DNA of 64,000 nucleotides from NCBI GenBank assembly GCA_964567745.1, contig CAZMNY010000012.1:1-64000 (forward strand), written 5' to 3'. This DNA is from CAZMNY01 sp964567745. GTDB lineage: Bacteria; Planctomycetota; Planctomycetia; Pirellulales; Pirellulaceae. The position numbers and the translations under genes are program-made. Below the pieces are notes generated by a model, which had not been told where the DNA came from, searched no databases, and worked only from the letters and a program-made list of their open reading frames with translations. Numbering within the stretch: the first letter of the stretch is position 1; every line of letters starts with the position of its first letter. Shown one piece after another: positions 9,346 through 16,163 of the stretch.

Positions 9346-9752
9346 TTAGGCGGCGTCCTGCTGTTCTCCGTTGACGAATTTCTTTCCTTCCAAGAGCGAG
9401 ATGATTCGCTCGTGCCCGTTAAGCCGCCGCCATCTCTTCTCGGCGGACTTGGCCAACTTGAACATCATCGTGAGGCTGGCTCGCCTGGTTCCGCATCCCT
9501 TCGTGCGCCGGTGGCGGAGACGAATCGTGGCGAAGGTTGACTCGATCGGGTCGGTCGTTCGCAAGTGCTTCCAATGTTCCGCTGGGAAGCCATAGAAGGT
9601 GAGAAGGACATCGCGATCCTGCTTGAGACATTCGCACGCCTTTGGATACTTGGCTCCGTATTTTTCAATGAAGGTATCGAACGCTTTGTAAGCGTCTTCG
9701 CGCGTCTCGGCCATCCAAATCTGATGAATGTCTGATTTCGCTTTCGCACTCT
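9346..9752 (-). pseudogene. truncated IS256-family transposase (C-terminal third)
   Basis: Only the C-terminal third of an IS256/Mutator-type transposase. Conserved family text is clear: 'KADIHQIWMAETR'-like entry, 'YPKACECLKQDRDVLLTFY', 'FPAEHWKHLRTTDPIESTF' (the family's N-P-I-E-S-x-F block carrying the last catalytic glutamate, here D-P-I-E-S-T-F) and 'KSAEKRWRRLNGHE'. The N-terminal two thirds with both catalytic aspartates are missing: similarity stops near 9752, where a differently oriented integrase-type relic begins (9760). So one element is inserted in, or joined to, the other. Not functional by itself. Confidence 0.85.
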
Positions 9753-9759
9753 CGGCGCG

Positions 9760-10195
9760 GTGTACTACATGGAACGATTCTTCCGATGGCTGAAATCCGA
9801 GTGCGTTGAGCGGATGATTTTCTTTGGTGAGCGGTGGCTGCGCACTGCGGTGCGTGATTCATGGCGCACTATCATGGTGAGCGTAGCCACCAGGGACTAG
9901 GAAACCAACTCATCCAGATTGATGAGAACGTTGGTCGCTACGACGGTGAGCTTAAGTGCCGCGAGCGTCTTGGTGGCATGCTTCGCTACTATCATCGCCA
10001 AGCGGCTTAGTTAGATGCCGTGAATCAGCTAACTCTTCTGCAGTCGACGTACCTGCCGACCGTGAAAATAATGGCGTTGCCGTCACAGTAATTCGCGCGA
10101 ACCGAAATCTCAGCTCAATTCAGCGTGTTCGGAGCCGTCAACAACCAAGTTTCCAAAGAGCGAAAACGTCGTTTCAGTTTTTTGGCCCTGCGGGA
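9760..10195 (+). mobile_element. decayed integrase-type IS 3' end (copy 2)
   Basis: Right part of a DDE integrase-core transposase plus IS end. Frame 1 from 9760 reads 'YYMERFFRWLKSECVERMIFFGE', containing the third catalytic glutamate block; near 9866-9876 the frame shifts and continues 'AHYHGERSHQGLGNQLIQID' and the tail 'GELKCRERLGGMLRYYHRQAA' up to a TAG at 10010-10012. From 10148 to 10194 the sequence repeats the end found at 5922-5968. The 5' portion is missing at the junction with the IS256-like fragment. The IS end directly abuts the stop codon of the Rieske gene on the other strand. Confidence 0.75.
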
Positions 10196-11314
10196 TCAAC
10201 CGCGAACAGCAGGCTTGTGAATGGCATCCAAATAGTGGCGATCAAAAGCCGCAAGGACACTCTCCAGATTGGAATAGGGACCCGGGCGGTAGGCGCTCGA
10301 TTGCACTCCCAACTGAGTCAACTCACAAACGGCCCAGTCCTGCCGGTTCGTAACGTCCCAGAATTCGACCGCAGTCGTCGAGTCGAATCCACTCTGACTG
10401 ATAATATCGGGAGGAAATAACCAATCACAAACAATCCGAGTGACGTTAGAACACCGCCTCTCAATCCGATGCGTAAGCACATAGTCAGGGTGCGGACTGA
10501 CGAAGAGCGTAGGAAAGAGCGTGTAAAAATAGACTCTTCTCTGGTCTGCCTTGGAAAGCCTCGAAAAGAGTTCGCCGCAAAACGTCCCGTTCGTCGAGAT
10601 TGTCTCGTAAGCGTCAGAGAGAATCATGGGCCCGCCCAGGAAGGCCCCTGCCATGAAATCATTCGAAGCTGACTGCACCGACGTCACAGGGTTGAGTTGC
10701 GGATGAACGTGCGCGCAATGATTGCACTCGCTATAATTCTGAAAGACGATTTTCCAATTCGCAAGTACGTCGTAGGAAACGCGATGAGCCGAGACGAGAT
10801 CTTCGAGACCCCAATCGTCGAAGCGCGAGAGTATCGATGTGAACTTGGACTCGAAAGACGCGCAACCGCGGTCCAGGTTGATTAGCACGAAGCCTTGCCA
10901 GGTAACTGTGGGAACCGCCTTGAGTGCGTATTCTGTGCTGTCAAAGCCTTCAAGCGATCTCATATTCGGTGCGTTGGTCAGGTTCCCCTTTAGGTCATAG
11001 GACCAGGCGTGGTAGGGGCACTGAATTCTGGATTTGAAGTGACCACATGCTTCCTCGCACATCCGCGTGCCCCGATGACAACACACGTTGAAAAAGCCTT
11101 GCACACGGCCCTCTTCGTCACGGACTAGAATGAAGCTCTCACCATCCAACTCATGAAGAAAGTAGTCTCCTGCATTCGCGATGTCGGACGCTCGGCCGAC
11201 ACAAATCCATTCCTTGCGGAAAATGGCTCGCGTCTCATGCTCGTAGACTTCGGGCGATGAGAAGTAGTGGCCGGGCAGAGTCTTGGCACCCATCGATGAT
11301 CTTTGATTAGCCAT
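10196..11314 (-). CDS. Rieske [2Fe-2S] oxygenase alpha subunit
   Basis: Ring-hydroxylating/demethylating oxygenase large subunit. The Rieske motif is intact: C78-C-H80 with 17-21 residues to C99-P-Y-H102. The catalytic domain has the mononuclear iron block 'NYSECNHCAHVHP' (H199, H204 likely ligands), with an aspartate in 'EFWDVTNRQDW' as third ligand. The N-E-C-x-H-C arrangement is closer to the choline/carnitine/glycine-betaine monooxygenase branch than to naphthalene dioxygenases; substrate remains unknown. Start ATG 11314; an in-frame TTG at 11398 would add 28 unlikely residues. No reductase or beta subunit is adjacent. The stop codon lies immediately at an IS end, so the last residues may have been altered by insertion. 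Confidence 0.88.
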   Translation of the reverse strand: MANQRSSMGAKTLPGHYFSSPEVYEHETRAIFRKEWICVGRASDIANAGDYFLHELDGESFILVRDEEGRVQGFFNVCCHRGTRMCEEACGHFKSRIQCPYHAWSYDLKGNLTNAPNMRSLEGFDSTEYALKAVPTVTWQGFVLINLDRGCASFESKFTSILSRFDDWGLEDLVSAHRVSYDVLANWKIVFQNYSECNHCAHVHPQLNPVTSVQSASNDFMAGAFLGGPMILSDAYETISTNGTFCGELFSRLSKADQRRVYFYTLFPTLFVSPHPDYVLTHRIERRCSNVTRIVCDWLFPPDIISQSGFDSTTAVEFWDVTNRQDWAVCELTQLGVQSSAYRPGPYSNLESVLAAFDRHYLDAIHKPAVRG

Positions 11315-11398
11315 AGTTTCAAACCGTAGCGCTTTCGTCGCCACCGGAATTGTTTGCCTAACATGGGGCCTTAAGAAGGCAGTCTTCGGCTTCGGCAA

Positions 11399-11834
11399 AC
11401 AGGCAATCGATGTGCGAGGTCGTTAACGGGGCGACACATATCGAATATCGACGCGACTGCCTTATCGTTTGGCGTCGACTTACCTGAACACGACCTCCCT
11501 ATCTTATCGTGCACTGATGAGGGTTCACCATCCATCGGTTCCGTAGACCGATAGCCAATTCGCGTAAAGCCGGACGCGGGTAAGGGCTTACGTCGCGAGC
11601 GAAATGCGTGGGTGATCGTATAGGTGAGCGCGTATTCCCCGCGAATTGCAGCTATCTGCTGCAATTCGCAATCAAACCCACTTCGACGCGAATTTTCTGT
11701 GGCCTGAAACGGTTGCCCCATGAGACTTTAGAGACCCGGCTTGTCGGCCATTTTTGCAGCCTGAGATTTGGGACACAGTGGAGTACAACGAATGTGCAAC
11801 GCCTTTCCAATTTAGAAGATACGACGACAGCACG
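11399..11834. other. intergenic region between Rieske gene and IS
   Basis: No credible gene on either strand. Contains a perfect 12-bp inverted repeat at 11641-11669 (listed separately). The part next to 11835 probably includes the left end of the integrase-type IS, but I could not identify a matching terminal repeat on the far side. Confidence 0.4.
11641..11669. promoter_or_regulatory. perfect 12-bp inverted repeat
   Basis: GCGAATTGCAGC, loop TATCT, then its exact reverse complement. No U-run follows on either strand, so it is not a classical terminator. Its place about 330 bp upstream of the Rieske start fits an operator-like site or an old element end; neither can be decided from sequence. 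Confidence 0.4.
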
Positions 11835-12897
11835 ATGAATGGGATTTTCCACCCATTGCTCGCACTGATCGCCTCGGTCACTGATAGACAGTTGGCTCGC
11901 TATGTCGAGTTTCTCAAGGAAGAAAACGAAATCCTACGGACTCGCATTCCGAGCCAAGCTCACACGAAGCCAGCCGAACGCGAACGACTGCTCAAGCTCG
12001 GAAAGCCGCTCGGACGCGCGATTGATGAACTGATTACGATCGTCACCCCTGGCACGTTTTACCGGTGGGTGCGAGATGAAAAGAACGGTAAGCCGAAAAC
12101 CAAGAATCGCAAGGGCGTGCAGCGAAAGCCGAAAGAGATTCGAGAGTTAGTAATCAAGGTAGCCAAGACGACGGGCTTCGGCTTGACGCGGATCTTCGGT
12201 GAACTTCGCAAACTGGGTATCAAGAAGATCAGCCGCCAGACTATCCGCAACATTCTCAAGGAAGAGAAGATCGAGCCCGGGCCGGATCGCTCCTCGGACA
12301 ATTGGGACAATTTCATCAAACGCCACGGCGCCACGCTATGGGCCGCAGATTTCTTTTCGGTGCGCAGCGTCACGAAGAAGGGTGTTCGTGACTTGCATGT
12401 TCTGGTGTTCATTTGCATGCAGACTCGAGAAGTTATTGCCTCAACCTCAACAGAGCATCCGAACTCGGCTTGGGTCGCGGACCAATCCGAAAGATCTGAG
12501 CGAGACGGCCGGACGCGACGAGACGCCGACCATCCTGATTCACGATCGAGATGCGAAGTTCTGCAAGCAGTTTGTCGACACACTCGCATCGCAGGGTGTC
12601 CGAGCCAACGCGTTACCTAAGGCTTCGCCAAACCTCAATGGGCGCTGCGAGCGCGACATTCTGACAATCAAGTCCGAGTGCCTTTCGAAGTTCATCATTT
12701 TTGGCAAGCAGCACCTTGACCATCTGCTCTCCGACATTATCGAGTACTACAACACGATTCGCTCGCATATGGAACGTGATTCTCTGCCGCCAATTCGCGA
12801 TGTGCCCGATGAACTTGAAACGATCAAGCTCGATCAAGTCGAAGTCAAAGAGCACCGCGGCGGGCTAATCTCGTCGTGCCATCGCAAAGCCGCTTGA
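11835..12897 (+). pseudogene. integrase-core (DDE) transposase, frameshifted
   Basis: Planctomycete integrase-type transposase broken by one frameshift. Frame A from ATG 11835 ('MNGIFHPLLALIAS') carries the N-terminal helical/HTH part and the first catalytic aspartate ('LWAADFFSV'). Around 12478-12500 the reading must change by one base to frame B, which has the second aspartate ('TPTILIHDRDAKF'), the glutamate ('NGRCERDILTIKSEC') and the C-terminal 'EHRGGLISSCHRKAA' to the TGA at 12895-12897. All three DDE residues are therefore present but in two frames. A programmed frameshift is possible but no slippery heptamer is obvious at the junction. It belongs to the same broad family as the two eroded copies nearby, though not the same subgroup. 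Confidence 0.85.
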
Positions 12898-13254
12898 CGA
12901 GTGAGTTGCCTTTCCTCAAGGCTGCGGTGAGCGTACGCGCACTCGTGAAATTGCGACGCAAATGACGGCGTTGTCATCCCGTTCTCTATGGTTGACTCAC
13001 GTTTTGCGTTCGATACGTTGACGAGCATTCGATAAGGAACAGTACAGCACATTCGTTGAACAGGACGGGAACACTCATGTTCCAGGGGGACCATGGCCCC
13101 GTTGCTTTTCGAAATATCACCGTGCATGTCATGCAACGCCGTTAGATGCAGTGTTTTTTTCACTTCAACGGCGATGATCGTGACGGGCTCTCATCAGGTA
13201 TCCTGCTCGACTGAGTGGGGCCCGTTGTTTCTGGATCCATTCAGGTCGGCGACA
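12898..13254. other. intergenic region, no gene recognised
   Basis: About 360 bp between the broken transposase and the stop of the secreted protein gene. Open frames here have no ribosome binding sites and no recognisable composition. I see no convincing terminal repeat of the IS. Confidence 0.4.
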
Positions 13255-13776
13255 CTAGAGCCCCTCTCGACGAGTCCAGTATTCTTCTACGGGTGACGCT
13301 GTTACACCTGGTTCACGCTGAATTCCAGTGATTTCATTTGCCTGAATGGATCCCCCTCTGCCACCTCTCGAACTCTTGCTGATGACAAAGTCGTAATGGA
13401 CGACCGATGTGTTTCCACTGGAAAACGCATTTGTGAATTCAATCTCGCCGATACCATCGTCTCCTACTGTGTATGTCCCGTTCGAGACGACATAAATCAA
13501 CTTTCGCCCACCGTCGTCGGCGGCGGCATTGATCGACACAAACCGTTCGACGCCCCCTCGTCCATTGAAGGTTGTGACGCCGACCGAACGGGAGAGATAG
13601 CCACCAGCGCGTCCCGACGATGCATAGGAACCGCTAAGTGATCGTTCGGAAAATCCGCTGTTGTATCGATCCTTTGCATCAACAGAGTTGGAACTGCCGG
13701 GAAGCGCGACCGAAAGGATCGCCCCAGCGATGCCAGTTATCAAACAAAAGATCATGGGCCAAGTAAAACGCTTCAT
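13255..13776 (-). CDS. small secreted beta-rich protein
   Basis: Unrecognised 173-residue exported protein. Residues 1-27 form a signal peptide or anchor (K-R-F, then a long hydrophobic run). The mature part is beta-rich with the layout 'LSGSYASSGRAGGYLSRSVG..TFNGRGGVERFVSINA..NGTYTVGDDGIGEIEF', i.e. repeated 'G-x-Y' strands alternating with short turns; such a layout is common in lipocalin-like barrels of environmental bacteria, which is my best guess and not a firm assignment. The tail is charged. Its neighbours are mobile elements, so it may be an accessory gene. Confidence 0.6.
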   Translation of the reverse strand: MKRFTWPMIFCLITGIAGAILSVALPGSSNSVDAKDRYNSGFSERSLSGSYASSGRAGGYLSRSVGVTTFNGRGGVERFVSINAAADDGGRKLIYVVSNGTYTVGDDGIGEIEFTNAFSSGNTSVVHYDFVISKSSRGGRGGSIQANEITGIQREPGVTASPVEEYWTRREGL

Positions 13777-14023
13777 AGGTGGATCCCCACTTGTTAAGAA
13801 TGCTTGATATTTTCCCGAATGGGCTCCAGAGAGGTCCCCCAGTGCTTTCCAAAAGAAAGCAGGAACATCCTGAATGGCTGGGCGATTGTAATCTGTGAAC
13901 CAGGCGAAACTGCATCGGATCGAATATTCAATGTTGTTTTCCTATCACCCAACACGCGAAAGCAGCCGCTTTAATCATACCGCGTAACTGGCATGGCCCC
14001 GTTCTCTCTCTGAAAATTCGATT

Positions 14024-14215
14024 CTAGTTGAACAACCAGTCCCACGTCTTTGGTGTCGCACAGGTTTTGGTCCAACCTGTGTGTCCGATACCTTTGCATT
14101 GATTGCATCTGGTCTTAGTGTCTGTTTTTCTGATGCCATCCATGTTCCGACTTTGCTTTGCTGGAACAAGCTTGTCACCCTCGCCATCAGAAACCAACGT
14201 GGAAACATGATTCAT
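14024..14215 (-). CDS. small protein with a single DnaJ-type zinc knuckle
   Basis: Predicted 63-residue protein; ATG at 14215 is preceded by AGGGG at very short spacing, so expression is uncertain. The C-terminal half contains C-N-Q-C-K-G-I-G-H-T-G followed by W-T-K-T-C, matching one CxxCxGxG repeat of the DnaJ zinc domain plus an extra cysteine. The N-terminal half is polar. A single such repeat cannot form the normal two-site DnaJ domain; a metal-binding adaptor is possible. Not recognised otherwise. Confidence 0.4.
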   Translation of the reverse strand: MNHVSTLVSDGEGDKLVPAKQSRNMDGIRKTDTKTRCNQCKGIGHTGWTKTCATPKTWDWLFN

Positions 14216-14807
14216 TTCCCCTGCGTCATGGGAAACTCAACCGCAAGCCACGGGAATCACTGCGGCGGACAATCATCGTGTCCCTGACTTATTGCCTCAG
14301 TAAAACCAAGTTCGAACACCACACTTGACTGGCCGTACGCCTTCGGTTCCGTAGTAGGCTGAAAACCGAAGGTGGGAACGTGCCGAAAAGGTCGTCTACA
14401 GCCGTGTTTAGGAAGTAAGTCACTGCGTTTGCAGACCATTGCAGGATATCGCATTTTCATGCGGTTTCAAGTGGAATTTGCAGGCCAAAGTGGTAGAGGT
14501 GGTAGTCGAACGCATGACCTGAATGCACTCTGCTGGAACGCATCTAAGGGCACTCGCTTGTCTCCTGATTTGCTGGCCGCTGCTGCCAGAAACGAGCCGT
14601 CAGGTCATTCTGACACTGGTGCGATCGGTGAACGTGCCGCATCAGGGCCAAGCCACCCCTGTTCTGTAAATTTGGTTTTTGGGGTGAGCCTTTGAGTTTT
14701 TCTTGCGTCGTCGGATGAGGAAATAAATGGAAGCGGCTGCGCCGCGGTTTTCTTTTGCGTTCACGCAGATCAGAGGGCGCTCATTGGCACCCCTCTGAAC
14801 TCCCAGC
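14216..14807. other. intergenic region, no gene recognised
   Basis: Open frames here lack starts with ribosome sites or plausible composition. The stretch near 14500-14545 reads, on the minus strand, vaguely like a degraded tRNA 3' half (GCGTTCGACT region), but pairing fails. Confidence 0.35.
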
Positions 14808-14914
14808 CTAGTGCTGTGTTACAGCTTGGAATTGGGATCGACAATTCATTTGGTCAACGCCCGCCACGCGAATCGGGTGCGCCACCCTAAAACTAAGGCG
14901 TAACGCAGCACTAG
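14808..14914. mobile_element. 107-bp MITE-like element with CTAG-ended inverted repeats
   Basis: Terminal inverted repeats CTAGTGCTGTGTTAC (left) and GTAACGCAGCACTAG (right), identical in 14 of 15 positions, enclose about 77 bp with no reading frame. Each end finishes in CTAG. The right repeat contains the TAG stop codon of the neighbouring IS256-like transposase (14911-14913). It could be a MITE or the left end of that IS; I see no third copy of the repeat on the far side of the transposase gene. Confidence 0.5.
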
Positions 14915-16044
14915 CCTCTTTTCCGTGCCGGCTTGAGGGCGTTTTCTGGCTTGAGGTAGACCTTGCCAGTTTCCCATTCTTCGCTGAATTCGATGAGCAC
15001 GGCGCTGACGAGTCGGAGCAACGATTCTTCGTTGGGGAAGAGCGTTGCGACGCGAGTGCGTCGCTTGATTTCTTCGTTCAGGCGTTCGATCATGTTGCTT
15101 GTTCGCAGGCGGCGGCGTTGGGAGTGTGGCAGCTGAATGACGGCCAAGCCTTCTGGTACGTCCGTTTCAATCGACTGCGAGAGCTTGGGCGCGGTCTCGG
15201 CATACTTCTTCGCAGTAAGCTTCACGAGGCGTTCCGCCTCATGAACATCGGCGGCATCGAATATAGTGCGTAGGTCCCTGGCGATTTCTTTTCGCATCGA
15301 TACTTTTGACGCATGGTGTCCGGCATTCTGCTGAAGATGGAACTGACATCTCTGCCAGAGCACACCGGGGAAGCAAGCCTTGCGAGCTTGCTTCAGTCCA
15401 GCGTGATCGTCGATGACGATGAGCTCGATGCCGTGCAGTCCTCGTTCGCAGAGACTGTTCATAAACTCGCGCCAATGCACCTCGGCTTCGGACAATGACA
15501 CGCTCACGCCCAGAACGGTACGATTACCGCTGGGAAGCACGCCAACGGCGATCAGCACCGCGCGATCGCGCACAGTTCCGCCATGTCGAACTTTTTCGTA
15601 GCGTGCATCGAAGAGAACGTACGGCGTGCGGCCCAAGTCTCTCGAGCGCCAAGCTTGCAGTTCTTCGTCGAGCTGCTGCGCCGCTCGACTCACCTGGCTG
15701 CTGCTGACATCCAGGCCCCACAGCTCTTTCGTGACCTTAACCACTTTACGGGTCGATACGCCCGTGAAATACCTCTCGGCGACGGCCAGCTTGAGAGCTC
15801 GTTCGCTGCGCTCACCTCGCTCTAAAGCTGACGGGTAGAACTCCACACTGCGAGTCTGCGGCACTTGAAGCGACAACTTGCAAGGCCGACTGTTGAGCGA
15901 TTTCGGCTTGAAGCCGTTCGCGTATCCGCGCCGTGCGGGAGTGCGTTCGTAGGGCTCGGCGTTCAACGCCTCGGCCCGTTCGATCTTCATCGCCTCGTTC
16001 ACCAGAATTGCGATTGCATCCATTACACGACTTACGTCTCCCAA
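14911..16044 (-). CDS. IS256-family (Mutator-type) transposase
   Basis: Nearly full-length transposase. DDE triad blocks are all present: 'YVLFDARYEKVRHGG' (first Asp), 'IELIVIDDHAGLKQARK' (second Asp), and 'RTSNMIERLNEEIKRRTRV' (Glu), with the family's 'FPGVLWQRCQFHLQQNAGHH' C-(2)-H signature between. The open frame starts at TTG 16044 and is preceded by a stop at about 16082 in frame. However, a neighbouring frame starting GTG 16136-16138 encodes 'MGNLTTLLSVNPADLLQRLRE', which looks like the missing N-terminus; the two would join across the T6 run at 16072-16077. So the gene is either one base out of frame or uses slippage. The stop codon lies inside the CTAG inverted repeat. Confidence 0.85.
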   Translation of the reverse strand: MGDVSRVMDAIAILVNEAMKIERAEALNAEPYERTPARRGYANGFKPKSLNSRPCKLSLQVPQTRSVEFYPSALERGERSERALKLAVAERYFTGVSTRKVVKVTKELWGLDVSSSQVSRAAQQLDEELQAWRSRDLGRTPYVLFDARYEKVRHGGTVRDRAVLIAVGVLPSGNRTVLGVSVSLSEAEVHWREFMNSLCERGLHGIELIVIDDHAGLKQARKACFPGVLWQRCQFHLQQNAGHHASKVSMRKEIARDLRTIFDAADVHEAERLVKLTAKKYAETAPKLSQSIETDVPEGLAVIQLPHSQRRRLRTSNMIERLNEEIKRRTRVATLFPNEESLLRLVSAVLIEFSEEWETGKVYLKPENALKPARKRG

Positions 16045-16163
16045 TACACCGCTGACAGGCGATCCACAACCTTTTTTCTCTCAATCGCTGTAACAAGTCC
16101 GCAGGATTCACGCTGAGCAGTGTAGTCAGATTTCCCACGCACCCGCAGCAAGGAGACAGAACG

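Noticed and set aside
12834..13163. 109-codon minus-strand frame at the end of the transposase
   Set aside because: Partly antisense to the transposase and without ribosome site or recognisable motif.
14372..14695. 107-codon plus-strand frame with G-R-G-G-S-R-T-H-D-L
   Set aside because: This peptide type usually comes from antisense tRNA sequence; here the tRNA pairing is too poor to call even a fragment, and no ribosome site is present.
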